DNA from: Methylocystis bryophila | GTDB lineage: Bacteria > Pseudomonadota > Alphaproteobacteria > Rhizobiales > Beijerinckiaceae | Reading direction: 5' to 3' | DNA length: 64,000 bases | Assembly: GCF_027925445.1 (NCBI RefSeq) | Contig: NZ_AP027149.1 | Location: forward strand, 186,001 to 250,000 | In this document: piece after piece, positions 15,538 to 23,867 of the stretch | Layout: every line of letters begins with the position of its first letter | How positions within the stretch are numbered: position 1 is the first letter of the stretch | Position numbers and translations under genes: made by a program | Notes under the pieces: generated by a model | The model's database searches: none | What the model saw: the letters and a program-made list of their open reading frames with translations, nothing else | Told to the model about the DNA's origin: nothing

Positions 15538-16725
15538 TCACTGCGAGAGCGTCGGTTGCGGCGCCTGCGCCGCCGCCTGAGCGATACCACGCAATTTGGC
15601 GACGATGCCGGGTAGAATTTCCAAGACGCGATCGACATCCGCTTCGCAATTGTCGCGAGAAAGTGAAAAGCGGATCGCGCCATTCAATGCGCGGGCTGGA
15701 ACATTCATCGCCCGCAAGACATGCGACGGCTCATTCGAACCCGCCGTGCATGCAGAACCCGTCGATGCGGCGACTTCTGCGCGATTGAGATGATTCAACA
15801 CCGCCTCTCCTTCTATGTCGAAGAACGCAATGTTGGTCGTGTTGGGGAGCCGATTCTCTTTGTCGCCCGAGACCAGGCAATCACCGATCTCTTCCAATAT
15901 CCTTCGCTCCAGGCGATCGCGCAATCCGCCGACCTTCGACGCCTCCTCGGCAAGCGAGGCGGCCATGATCTCTGCGGCCGCGCCGAAACCTATGATCCCC
16001 GGCGTGTTTTCCGTGCCGCCGCGGCGGGTTCTCTCTTGGTGGCCGCCCCGGATCAAGGGAGTGAATTTCGTGCCTTTTCGCACGTAGAGCGCCCCGATGC
16101 CCTTAGGACCGTGGATTTTGTGCGCCGACAAGGACAAGAAGTCGATCCGGGTGGATTTCAGCTCGATCGGCGTCTTGCCGGCGGCCTGGACCGCATCGGT
16201 ATGGAAGAGCGCGCCGGCTTCATGGGCGAGATCGGCAAGCTCCTTCACGGGGAACAGCGTGCCTGTTTCATTGTTCGCCCACATGATCGAAACCAGGGCG
16301 GTCTTGGGCCCGAGGGCCTTCCGAAACGACTCCATGTCGAGCCGCCCGGTACCGTCGACGCCTATAATGTGGGCTTTGAGCCCGCGCGCCTGCTGCAGAT
16401 GTTCGATTAGCGACAAAATCGCGGGATGCTCGACCGCGGAAACCACGATCTCATCACGCCCTTCAACCGCCGACAGCCCAGCCAGAATCGCCGCATTGTC
16501 GGCTTCCGTGCCGCCCGAGGTGAAGACAATCTCATGGTCATGCGCCGCCCCAAGCAGCGCCTGCACGCTACGCCGCGCCGCGCGCACCGCATTCGCGACC
16601 TCTGAGCCAAAGACGTGCGTCGAGGAAGCATTGCCGAATTCATCCGAAAAATACGGCAACATCTTCTCAACGACCCGTGCGTCGACGCGCGTGGTCGCAT
16701 TGTTGTCGAGATAGACCCGGGTCAC
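15538..16725 (-). CDS. nifS: Cysteine desulfurase NifS
   Basis: 395 aa PLP enzyme that removes sulfur from cysteine for Fe-S cluster building. It shows VYLDNNATTRVD at the start, TSGGTEADNAAI near 70, the PLP lysine in SLSAHKIHGPKGIGALY near 200-215, and the active-site cysteine loop ASTGSACTAGSNEPSHVL near 320-337. Length is standard. It starts 12 bases after the Nfu gene. The C-terminal tail is Ala/Gln-rich. Confidence 0.96.
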   Translation of the reverse strand: MTRVYLDNNATTRVDARVVEKMLPYFSDEFGNASSTHVFGSEVANAVRAARRSVQALLGAAHDHEIVFTSGGTEADNAAILAGLSAVEGRDEIVVSAVEHPAILSLIEHLQQARGLKAHIIGVDGTGRLDMESFRKALGPKTALVSIMWANNETGTLFPVKELADLAHEAGALFHTDAVQAAGKTPIELKSTRIDFLSLSAHKIHGPKGIGALYVRKGTKFTPLIRGGHQERTRRGGTENTPGIIGFGAAAEIMAASLAEEASKVGGLRDRLERRILEEIGDCLVSGDKENRLPNTTNIAFFDIEGEAVLNHLNRAEVAASTGSACTAGSNEPSHVLRAMNVPARALNGAIRFSLSRDNCEADVDRVLEILPGIVAKLRGIAQAAAQAPQPTLSQ

Positions 16726-16737
16726 CTTCGGCCCCGT

Positions 16738-17037
16738 TCAGTGTCTGCCCGGAGTCATGGGCCTCGCCTGAGCTCCCGCGACCGGAACCAGCCGCACGAA
16801 CTCGCCGAGCTTTTCTATGATGCGCGCCTGAATCCCCTCCAGAGTCGCGCTGCTCAGCTTGCAGAGCACGCAAGCGCCGCTCATCCGCACCATCACCTTG
16901 TTGCCGCAGATCTCGACGAACTCGCAGTCACCGCCGTCACGCCGCAAGTTTGGCCGGATCTCGTCGATGACCGCGCGAATCACCTGCTCCTTGTCGAGAC
17001 TCTGCGCAACCGGCGCGGCTTCCGCATCCTGCAACAT
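16738..17037 (-). CDS. NifU C-terminal-type (Nfu) scaffold
   Basis: 99 aa consisting of one Nfu domain: VIDEIRPNLRRDGGDCEFVE near 25, and the cluster motif GACVLCKLSSATLEGIQ (C-X2-C) near 55. It corresponds to the C-terminal third of full NifU; the IscU-like and BFD-like parts are absent. It would carry a transient [4Fe-4S] cluster to nitrogenase proteins. It lies between the IscA-type and nifS genes, as in other alphaproteobacterial nif clusters. Confidence 0.9.
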   Translation of the reverse strand: MLQDAEAAPVAQSLDKEQVIRAVIDEIRPNLRRDGGDCEFVEICGNKVMVRMSGACVLCKLSSATLEGIQARIIEKLGEFVRLVPVAGAQARPMTPGRH

Positions 17038-17090
17038 CTGCTAATCCTCGCTTTACTGTGAGTGCGCCTCGCGCGTCGGCGCCCTCGTCC

Positions 17091-17411
17091 TCATCCGAAC
17101 GACTTGCCGCAAGAGCAGCTCGATTGCGCGTTGGGATTGTCGAAGGTGAAGCCCGAACCTTGCAGGGCGGCGACATAGTCGATCGTCGTCCCCTCGAGCA
17201 GCTCATGGCTACTGCCGTCGATGAAGAGCTTCACACCCTCCCGCTCGATGACCGTATCGTCAGGCTCGCCCTCGCGAACGAGGCCCATCTTGTATTGAAA
17301 ACCAGCGCAACCACCCGCCTCGACCTTGATCCGAAGCCCGTCGACCGGTTCGGAGGAGCCGGAAATTGCAGTCTGCACCGCGCTCAAGGCGCTTTCTGTG
17401 AGATGTATCAT
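17091..17411 (-). CDS. IscA/HesB-family Fe-S assembly protein
   Basis: 106 aa from the ATG at 17411 (GAAGGA upstream). It has the IscA fold with KVEAGGCAGFQYKMGL (first cysteine) and the C-terminal pair SSCSCGKSFG, so all three metal-binding cysteines are present. It is likely a nif-dedicated A-type carrier. First gene of the iscA-nfu-nifS-nifT-SIR2 operon, behind a sigma-54 site. Confidence 0.92.
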   Translation of the reverse strand: MIHLTESALSAVQTAISGSSEPVDGLRIKVEAGGCAGFQYKMGLVREGEPDDTVIEREGVKLFIDGSSHELLEGTTIDYVAALQGSGFTFDNPNAQSSCSCGKSFG

Positions 17412-17450
17412 GCCCTGCTTCCTTCGCCGCAATGCGTTTGCAGGAGAGCA

Positions 17451-17466
17451 AGCAAACCCTATGCCG
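17451..17466 (-). promoter_or_regulatory. Sigma-54 promoter of iscA-nfu-nifS operon
   Basis: On the minus strand CGGCATAGGGTTTGCT has GG-N10-GC spacing and is nearly identical to the nifH copy 2 promoter (TGGCATAGGGCTTGC). It lies 40 bases upstream of the first gene. Confidence 0.75.
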
Positions 17467-17515
17467 AGCCGGGCAGGCCCTTAGGCCGAAATTTGGTCGC
17501 AGAGCGCGGATACAT

Positions 17516-17531
17516 TGTTAGCTTCCTGACA
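17516..17531. promoter_or_regulatory. NifA upstream activator site between divergent units
   Basis: TGTTAGCTTCCTGACA fits TGT-N10-ACA exactly. It lies about 50 bases from the -24 element of the minus-strand promoter and about 32 bases from the plus-strand one at 17562-17577, so it could serve both. Confidence 0.65.
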
Positions 17532-17561
17532 GCTCTATAAATCCCGCCCGCATCGCGCGCT

Positions 17562-17577
17562 CGGCGGGCTTCTTGCA
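17562..17577 (+). promoter_or_regulatory. Sigma-54 promoter of the 17644 gene
   Basis: CGGCGGGCTTCTTGCA has GG-N10-GC spacing and a perfect -12 TTGCA. It lies about 65 bases before the ATG and downstream of the NifA site. Confidence 0.55.
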
Positions 17578-17643
17578 TGCTTGGCAGATCGACCCGCCGG
17601 CGCTGTCCTGCGGGAGCGCCAAGACTGTAAGCGGAGAATGCTC

Positions 17644-18235
17644 TATGACACAGATTGAGAAGACTGCCCTCGCTCGGTTGGAGCGGGAAGGCCGCCTGCT
17701 CAACGCAGTTTTAAAGAGTCCGACGACCGTGCCGGGCCGATTTGGCTTTCGCGGCGACATCGCGCTCAAATTTCAAGCACAAGTCGCGGACGAAAAGCGG
17801 CCGCCGGAGTTCAGCATCGAGCAGGTGCTGACCTTCGCCAGGGAGAACGAGCCCACGCTCCCGATCCTCGCTGGCTATCTCCACAACTTCGCCTATCTCG
17901 AGACCGCGGCCGAAGTGTTGGGAGATCTGCTCTCGCCGACCGGCGTCTATTTCATGTTCTGCAACAATATCGACTTGCTCACGAAATTTCGCGTCAAGAT
18001 CGGCGAGATCACCTTCAACATCCTGCCCTGCGACGAGTCGACGGTCTGGAAGGAGATGATGGATCTCAATTACGTCGACAAGAACGACATCAAGAAGCTC
18101 GACACCGCGGGTAAGCTCGACTACCTGCTCGATGCGGCGCTGAAGTTCAACGATTCCTTCGAGGTCATCGCCTATCAGCAAGGCGTCGAGCGTATGGAGC
18201 CGGTCAAGAACCGCAACGAGAACCGGCCGGTTTGA
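17644..18235 (+). CDS. Unknown nif-region protein, 197 aa
   Basis: 197 aa from the ATG at 17644. It is soluble and mixed alpha/beta, with a single Cys-containing stretch VYFMFCNNIDLLTKF and another, NILPCDESTVWKEMM. I do not recognise a family. It is divergent from the iscA operon behind its own sigma-54 site and a NifA site, and ends at a strong terminator. It is therefore probably co-expressed with the Fe-S assembly genes. Confidence 0.7.
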
Positions 18236-18316
18236 GCGAGGCGGCTCATTTCTGATCGCAGGTCTGTCCATGCTCTCAGTCTTTTTGGCGAGAGCCGCCG
18301 ACACCCAGAAAACATG

Positions 18317-18358
18317 AGAGCGGAGGGGCGCCACAGGAGCCTCTCCGCTCGAAATTTT
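18317..18358 (+). terminator. Intrinsic terminator
   Basis: GAGCGGAG pairs with CTCCGCTC over a GC-rich loop and is followed by GAAATTTTT. It ends the 17644 gene and meets the converging Rieske gene. Confidence 0.7.
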
Positions 18359-18801
18359 TAAGCGCCCTCTTCCTCGGCGTCCTCGTCTTCGTCTTCCGCG
18401 AGCGTGACGCCGACGATGCAAATGTCATTGTCGATCACCGTCACCGCCACAGGCGTGAGACTGTCCCCTAGGCAGGGGCCGTCGACGCAATTTCCCGTGC
18501 CGATTTCAAAGGCGGCGCCGTGCTTCCCGCACATCAGCCGAAGGCCGTTGGGATCGAAAAACTGATTTCGTTCCCAATCGAGATTGACGCCGTCATGCGG
18601 ACATCGATTCAGATAGCCGAACACCTGCTTGCCCCATCGCACGATGAGGATCGACAAGGGCTTCTCTTCTCCATTCTCGTCGAGAACGAGCAGCTTGAAT
18701 CCCCGGGCTCTCTTGCTCGGGATGTCGTTCAAGGAGCAGATGACATAAGGGATCGGGTCAGATTCAAAACCGGTTTCGCCAGAGGCCTCCGTGTCCATCA
18801 T
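18358..18801 (-). CDS. Rieske-type [2Fe-2S] ferredoxin 3
   Basis: 147 aa from the ATG at 18801, which overlaps the stop of the flavin oxidase gene (ATGA). The cluster motifs are CPHDGVNL and CGKHGAAFE, followed by VDGPCLGDSLTP, and the tail is very acidic (EDEDEDAEEE). It has the same plan as the Rieske proteins at 5687-6109 and 8356-8799. Translational coupling to the flavoprotein suggests it is that enzyme's electron partner. Confidence 0.88.
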   Translation of the reverse strand: MMDTEASGETGFESDPIPYVICSLNDIPSKRARGFKLLVLDENGEEKPLSILIVRWGKQVFGYLNRCPHDGVNLDWERNQFFDPNGLRLMCGKHGAAFEIGTGNCVDGPCLGDSLTPVAVTVIDNDICIVGVTLAEDEDEDAEEEGA

Positions 18802-20414
18802 GTAGTCTTCTCCTGCGCTTGCTGTTCGGCCTTCTTTTGCAGCAGCAGCCGATTCGCCGAGAGCGAGAATTCTCGCCACGCCGCTGCAATGTCCTGCATG
18901 ATCGCCGTCTTATACTCCCCCGAGGGACGATGCTCGGCGGGAAAGTTGGAGAGCGCGCAGGACGTCTGATTGAAGGCGACGACATCATCCATGATTGTCT
19001 GCATTAGATCGCCAAACGGCTTCTGAACGAGCGGCATGAGCTCGACCTTGCCGCGCTCCACGGCGACTGCCGCAAGATCGAAGGGCAGCTTCGCCAAAAC
19101 TTCGAGCGCCTGCTGGAATATTTGCTCCATCGCGCCGAGAATCGCAAGCTGAGTCAGACCGTCGCGCTCTTGCGACGCAAGCGCGCGATTGAGACGGCGA
19201 CGGTAATCCTCGAAGACGGCGTCGGACTGGAGATCGACCCAGCGGCCGAATCGCACCAGGCTCGCCTCATTGGGCGGAAGCCCTTCTGCAGACGGGTCCC
19301 CTGCCTCCTCCGGCAAGGTCTGCCGCAAGGCAAGGGCCGCCAGCGCACGATCGACTCGACGCGCCGCGTCCAGCGCTCCCTCCATGTAGCCAGCGTTGCG
19401 TGCTGCGGTCTCCGATCCAGCGAAGTAGAGCTTTTTGTCCCAAAGCGCGCGTCGGAGCATCGGATTGGCGACGTCCGCCGCATGATCCGAGGGCTCGCCC
19501 TCGCGATCGGCCATGCTGCAGGTCAGAGGCTCTTGAGCCCAATCCTTGTAATGCGTCGCAAGACACTCCACATCGGCACCGAATACTGCGCCGAGCTGGC
19601 TTGCCATTAAAATAGGCAAACCTACGTTGAAGCTCTCACGTAGGGCAGGACCAAGCGCCAGGAAGCCGCCAATCGCCACGAGCCCCATAGAGAGATCGCA
19701 GGCGTCAAAGATTTCGCCGAGGATCGCCTGCTCATGCGTCACATAGGCGGAGCCCGATAGTCCCCGCGCGCGCCAGAACGGCGCGGCGATCTCGAAGGCG
19801 GCCTTGGCCTGCGCCGCCATCCAGGTTTCGGCTCCTTGAAGAGCTTGATCCGTTGGCTCGTCGAGCGCTGGCTCGAATTTGACCGTCTCGCGCACCAGGC
19901 GCGGCGGCATCGCCATTACGACCTGTTTGGCGGAGACGGTGGTTGACGCGCCATCGACATCGAAGGTGAGCTCGACATAGTCCCCACGATCGCAAAGACG
20001 CGTGAGGCGACGCTGCAGCTTCACCACGCCCGAAGGAAGGCGGCGCGCCACCGTGTCGACAAGAGTCGACATGCCGCCATGCAGACGACGCGCGCCGTCG
20101 TACAGTCGTTGATCGTCGATGCTCTCGGCCTTCTTATCGGCTTCGCGCAGGTGCAGCACGGCTCCTTCGTCGTGCTGAGGATAGCTCGCAAGCTCGAGCT
20201 CCTTGACGAGCGCGGACATGAGCGGTTGTGTTTCCGGCCAAAACCAGCCGGCGCCGAGATCGAGCGCGCCGCCTGCACGTCCTGGCGTGCTGTAGATTCG
20301 TCCGCCAATGCGATCGCGGGCTTCGAAGATCTCGAAGCTTGCGCCGCGCTGATTCAATCGTCTCGCGAGCGCAAGCCCGCTGATGCCGCCTCCGACGATC
20401 GCCACGTCCAGCAT
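18798..20414 (-). CDS. Flavin amine oxidase-like protein, extended C-terminus
   Basis: 538 aa. The N-terminal FAD-binding motif is VAIVGGGISGLALARRLNQR, followed by FEARDRIGGRIYS, the flavin monoamine oxidase signature. The C-terminal FAD motif is FAGSETAARNAGYMEGALDAARR near 340-362. About 170 extra residues follow (from LPEEAGDPSAEG), helical and unlike standard oxidases. The substrate is unknown. It is coupled by a 4-base overlap to Rieske 3. The location in a nif region suggests a role as an electron source, oxygen scavenger or amine metabolism enzyme, but none is shown. Confidence 0.8.
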   Translation of the reverse strand: MLDVAIVGGGISGLALARRLNQRGASFEIFEARDRIGGRIYSTPGRAGGALDLGAGWFWPETQPLMSALVKELELASYPQHDEGAVLHLREADKKAESIDDQRLYDGARRLHGGMSTLVDTVARRLPSGVVKLQRRLTRLCDRGDYVELTFDVDGASTTVSAKQVVMAMPPRLVRETVKFEPALDEPTDQALQGAETWMAAQAKAAFEIAAPFWRARGLSGSAYVTHEQAILGEIFDACDLSMGLVAIGGFLALGPALRESFNVGLPILMASQLGAVFGADVECLATHYKDWAQEPLTCSMADREGEPSDHAADVANPMLRRALWDKKLYFAGSETAARNAGYMEGALDAARRVDRALAALALRQTLPEEAGDPSAEGLPPNEASLVRFGRWVDLQSDAVFEDYRRRLNRALASQERDGLTQLAILGAMEQIFQQALEVLAKLPFDLAAVAVERGKVELMPLVQKPFGDLMQTIMDDVVAFNQTSCALSNFPAEHRPSGEYKTAIMQDIAAAWREFSLSANRLLLQKKAEQQAQEKTT

Positions 20415-20515
20415 GTTGTTGGCTGCTCCTCGATGATCGGGTGAATTGGTGTCAGCTTAAAAAGCAATTTGCGTGCAACGACAGTCCGCGATCGCCATAC
20501 GAATTTCGAAATGTA

Positions 20516-20530
20516 TGGCACGAATTTTGA
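20516..20530 (+). promoter_or_regulatory. Probable sigma-54 promoter of the 20567 operon
   Basis: TGGCACGAATTTTGA has a perfect -24 TGGCACG and one mismatch at -12 (GA for GC). It is about 37 bases upstream of the ATG at 20567. Confidence 0.5.
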
Positions 20531-20566
20531 TGAACGACGGTGGAAGATCAACGCAAGGAGAAGCAA

Positions 20567-21019
20567 ATGAATCTTGCCTCTGAATTCGCGAGTTGCTCCC
20601 TCGATGAGATTAAGGAGCTTCTAAGCGGCGGCACCCTGACCGTTTATTCCGTGGCTCGTCCCTTGACTGCGGACCTCCCCGTGGATCGCAGCGGAGTGCT
20701 CGCGACCTTCACCTTCGCCACCCCCGCCTTCGGGCCCGCGGAGGGCGAGTATGAGAGTCCGAATTTCGAAGCCAATCCTGTTGTCGGCGCGACCGTCGGC
20801 ACGCCGGGTTTCTTGCGCGCGCGCAAGGCCGACGGCGCGACCGTCGCCGATTTTTCCGCCGGTCCTGGCGATCGCGAGGTCAAATTCACCGAGGTTTCCG
20901 TCTCTCACGGCGCCCCCGTGCGCATCGTGAAGTTGCGCTTCAAGCAAGGCGATTGGCCGGAACGCCCCGACTATTACGGCACCCACCCGCGCGCCGGCTA
21001 TCCGCTGCCCGCCGCGTGA
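20567..21019 (+). CDS. Unknown nif-region protein, 150 aa
   Basis: 150 aa from the ATG at 20567 with AAGGAG upstream. It is beta-rich (TLTVYSVARPLTADLPVDRS, RIVKLRFKQGDWPERPDYYG), with no signal sequence and one cysteine. The family is not recognised. It is the first gene of the rhodanese operon and divergent from the flavin oxidase. Confidence 0.65.
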   Translation: MNLASEFASCSLDEIKELLSGGTLTVYSVARPLTADLPVDRSGVLATFTFATPAFGPAEGEYESPNFEANPVVGATVGTPGFLRARKADGATVADFSAGPGDREVKFTEVSVSHGAPVRIVKLRFKQGDWPERPDYYGTHPRAGYPLPAA

Positions 21020-21088
21020 GTCGATCGCGACGCGCCGTTTGCTTCGGAAACGTCGACACGATGATCCTGAAGATGGAGCCTCTCATCC

Positions 21089-21946
21089 ATGACTGAACGA
21101 GTTCCCAGCGCGCTTGTGAGCACGGAGTGGCTTTCCGCGCATCTCGGCGAGGGCGACATTCGCATCCTCGACTGCACCTGGCATCATCCAAGCACCAACC
21201 TCGACGGCCGCAACCAATATCGCGGCCGTCACCTGCCAGGTTCGGTGCATTTCGACATCGATCACATCGCCGACACAACATCCGATCTGCCTCACATGCT
21301 GCCGAACGCCGCCGATTTCGCCAAGAAGCTCGGACTGCTCGGCGTGAGCGATAGCGATCGCGTCATCGTCTATGATCGACTCTTTGGCGGTTCCGCGGCG
21401 GCGCGCGCCTGGTGGATGTTTCGCGTCTTCGGATGCGACAATGTCGCCATGCTCGACGGTGGTTTTGGCAAATGGACCGGCGAGAAGCTGCCCACCGAAA
21501 TGTCGCCGGTTCGTCCGGAGCCAAAGACATTCACCGCAACATTCCGACCGGAGCTCGTTCGCACCTATGAGCAGATGAAGACCAATCTTGCGTCAGGTTC
21601 CGAACAGGTTGTCGATGCGCGCGGACCCGGTAAATTCGACGGAAGCCAACCAGACGTCTTTCCGTTCAAAAAGGTCGGTCACATTCCCAACGCCGTCAAC
21701 GTGCCCTGGGCAGATCTCCTACATCCGGAGAAAGGGATATTTCTCGACCCGGAAGCGCTTGCGGCGCGCTTCCAGGCCGAGGGAGTCGATCTCGACAAGC
21801 CGATCGTGACCACCTGCGCATCGGGCATTACCTCATGCATGAACGCACTGGCCCTCTATCTTATCGGTCGGACAGAAGTCCCCGTCTATGATGGCGCCTG
21901 GGCCGAGTGGGAGCGCCTCGAAGACGCGCCGGCCGCGGCCGCTTGA
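21089..21946 (+). CDS. Two-domain rhodanese, 3-mercaptopyruvate sulfurtransferase type
   Basis: 285 aa with two rhodanese domains (about 10-130 and 160-280). The active-site loop is TTCASGITSCMN, with Cys at the start of the loop in the second domain. Opening motifs are STEWLSAHLGEGDIRILDCT and GHIPNAVNVPWADL. It transfers sulfur from mercaptopyruvate or thiosulfate. In this setting it may supply sulfur for Fe-S or cofactor assembly. Second gene of the 20567 operon. Confidence 0.9.
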   Translation: MTERVPSALVSTEWLSAHLGEGDIRILDCTWHHPSTNLDGRNQYRGRHLPGSVHFDIDHIADTTSDLPHMLPNAADFAKKLGLLGVSDSDRVIVYDRLFGGSAAARAWWMFRVFGCDNVAMLDGGFGKWTGEKLPTEMSPVRPEPKTFTATFRPELVRTYEQMKTNLASGSEQVVDARGPGKFDGSQPDVFPFKKVGHIPNAVNVPWADLLHPEKGIFLDPEALAARFQAEGVDLDKPIVTTCASGITSCMNALALYLIGRTEVPVYDGAWAEWERLEDAPAAAA

Positions 21947-21963
21947 GAAGACGAGCGACCGCC

Positions 21964-22227
21964 ATGGCCGAAGACGATCAAACATTCACGCTGCTCGAGG
22001 ATGGAGACGAGTTCGCTCTCTCCTCCGGACATGGGGGCTTCCGGCTTCGTAACAAGTCGGAGGGAACCTGCGCCGACTTGCAGGACGCCGACGCGGAGCG
22101 CTTTCGGGCGGATTATGAGGAACTCAGATCACGCAGCCCCGAATGGGGGCCCGATCAGGTTCTCGCGCAGCTTTGGGATCAGGGCGGTTACGGATGGTTA
22201 GCTAAGGAAGAAGGCGAGGCTACATGA
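21964..22227 (+). CDS. Unknown small nif-region protein, 87 aa
   Basis: 87 aa starting MAEDDQTFTLLEDGDEFALS, an acidic protein with one cysteine and a C-terminal WDQGGYGWLAKE. It starts 17 bases after the rhodanese gene and overlaps the next gene by 4 bases. Function unknown. Confidence 0.65.
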   Translation: MAEDDQTFTLLEDGDEFALSSGHGGFRLRNKSEGTCADLQDADAERFRADYEELRSRSPEWGPDQVLAQLWDQGGYGWLAKEEGEAT

Positions 22228-22538
22228 CTACGCTGGTAAAGGTCACTCAGGATGGACGTCGGCTGGAAGTCAAGGGATTTGGCATCTATCTCGACGGCGT
22301 GCTTGAGGGGGTCGAAGTTGCGGAAGTGGGTGCGCATCCTCTCAAATGGAAAATTCTGCATCTCATGCCTGAGGCGACTCATGTGGTCGGGCGAGTCGCA
22401 CTCACGCGCGAGGAAGCCGACCTTGTCTTTAAGGCTCTCAAAGAGGCGCAAGATCAAATGCTCGCGGATCCGAAGGCGATCGCAGAGCGTTTCCGTATCG
22501 CCGCCATGTGGAAAGCCCGCGAGCAGGGCATCGAGTAA
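22224..22538 (+). CDS. Unknown nif-region protein, 104 aa
   Basis: 104 aa starting MTTLVKVTQDGRRLEVKGFG. The first half is beta-strand rich, the second half helical and charged (EEADLVFKALKEAQDQM). No cysteines. Last gene of the 20567-22538 operon, overlapping the previous gene by 4 bases. Function unknown. Confidence 0.65.
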   Translation: MTTLVKVTQDGRRLEVKGFGIYLDGVLEGVEVAEVGAHPLKWKILHLMPEATHVVGRVALTREEADLVFKALKEAQDQMLADPKAIAERFRIAAMWKAREQGIE

Positions 22539-22854
22539 GGAAATCGGAGCGCCGCCTGCGCTCCATTCAAATGGCTAGAGGCGACCGTTCGGCGAGCGAA
22601 TACCGGCGCGCAAGCGGTCTGGGCTATGTCGAGGCTGGCGTATCGGCTCGTCTTTCCGAAAACTAGGGCCGCACTCTCGATCGCGCTGCATTTAGGCGAA
22701 ATCGCCCAACGCGAAAGACGTGATCCATTCCCAACATTTTGAGGGCGTCGCGATCGTGTGGCTCCGCGCGATCGATAAGGAGTAGCTCACAAGACTATAG
22801 AGCATAATGTGTCCGGAAAAGCGCTTCACACTTTTCCGGACACATTATCTAATC
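22539..22854. repeat. Intergenic region with two dispersed palindromes
   Basis: No supported gene. A degenerate CGCTGCATTTAGGCG copy lies near 22683-22720. A perfect 18-bp stem lies at 22804-22821 / 22831-22848 (ATAATGTGTCCGGAAAAG and its complement). The second is an AGAGCAT-family palindrome and ends only 6 bases from the stop of the fdxB gene, so it probably terminates the nifHDK operon. Confidence 0.7.
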
Positions 22855-23178
22855 TTATGCTGCGATTTTGTCGGCGGAGACGTGCGTTTGACAATTCTTC
22901 GGGCAGACCCGGGCGCACGCGTTGCAGCCGATGCAGGCCCCGGCTTCCTCGACCTTCATAATCTTGCGATTCAGCTCGCCGTCAAAATCATTGTCATCGT
23001 CGTCATCTTCCGTGACGGCGCCGAGGATCTCGCCTTCGTCATTGACGCCATACAACGCCATCACCCCTTGCGGACAGACCTTGAAGCACCGACCGCAGCC
23101 GATGCAGGTCGAGGCGTCTATATCGGTAAGATATTGAGGAACATAGTCGCGGCCGTCGCGCGTTTTGAATTCGCTCAT
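22855..23178 (-). CDS. fdxB: Nif-specific ferredoxin III (FdxB type)
   Basis: 107 aa from the ATG at 23178, which overlaps the previous stop codon by one base (TGATG). Two [4Fe-4S] motifs: CIGCGRCFKVCPQG near residue 24 and CIGCNACARVCPKNC near 81. Between them lies an acidic linker (EDDDDDNDFD). It probably donates electrons to nitrogenase or cofactor assembly. Last gene of the nifHDKENX operon. Confidence 0.92.
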   Translation of the reverse strand: MSEFKTRDGRDYVPQYLTDIDASTCIGCGRCFKVCPQGVMALYGVNDEGEILGAVTEDDDDDNDFDGELNRKIMKVEEAGACIGCNACARVCPKNCQTHVSADKIAA

Positions 23179-23378
23179 CACACAGTCTCCAATTCCTTCA
23201 GCTTCGCGCGCGCCGCTTCCAGCGCAGCAAAGGAGTCATGCGCTTTTTGCGCCACGCTCGGAATGGAGTTCCAATTGATGGGCAACTCCTCGGAGAGATC
23301 GTGCAGATCCATCTTCGCCTGCATGGCCTTCGCCGAAAGCTTCTTGATTTCGGCCTTCAGAGTGTCGATTTCGCTCAT
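23178..23378 (-). CDS. CCE_0567-family (DUF683) nif protein
   Basis: 66 aa, almost entirely a helical coiled coil (IDTLKAEIKKLSAKAMQAKM). This small family is regularly encoded between the NifX-associated protein and fdxB in nif operons. It probably mediates protein contact; the exact role is unknown. Confidence 0.88.
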   Translation of the reverse strand: MSEIDTLKAEIKKLSAKAMQAKMDLHDLSEELPINWNSIPSVAQKAHDSFAALEAARAKLKELETV

Positions 23379-23387
23379 ACGGCTGCC

Positions 23388-23858
23388 TCAGTAGTTCGCC
23401 ACCGCGGGGAATTTCTCGATCATCTCGACCCCGGACTGGACGTATTTATCCCCCTCGGCGGCAAGCTTCTCGAAACTGTCGAAGCCAAATCGATGGACAT
23501 CGCGGAGCTGCTTGTTCACGACGATGAGCCGCCCACCAATGAGCACCATGCGGCCGAAGCCCTCGTGGCTCATTTTGAGCATCGGCGAGATCATCACGCC
23601 GGTGGCCCGTTCGATCATGAGGCAGACAGCGTTGAAGAAGAGCTCGAGCCGCCAGATCGTCTCCGGATCCGGATCGCCGATAAGCGGCAGTGCGCGGCGA
23701 GCCTCCTTGTCGACGACATAGGGAGCGAGAATGTCGAGATCGCTCTTGCTCTCCCAGGCGCCATGGGTGTCCTGAGCGCGCCAGACCTTGATGAGCTCCT
23801 TCATGAAAGGAAGCTCTTTGACGGAATCCTTTTGGGCTTCCACGACTGTTGTTGACAT
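23388..23858 (-). CDS. NifX-associated protein (DUF269)
   Basis: 156 aa, all alpha-helical with MKELIKVWRAQDTHGAWESK and MISPMLKMSHEGFGRMVLIG, typical of the NifX-associated family. It lies 9 bases after nifX. It is thought to act in FeMo-cofactor trafficking. Confidence 0.92.
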   Translation of the reverse strand: MSTTVVEAQKDSVKELPFMKELIKVWRAQDTHGAWESKSDLDILAPYVVDKEARRALPLIGDPDPETIWRLELFFNAVCLMIERATGVMISPMLKMSHEGFGRMVLIGGRLIVVNKQLRDVHRFGFDSFEKLAAEGDKYVQSGVEMIEKFPAVANY

Positions 23859-23867
23859 GTTTTCTCC

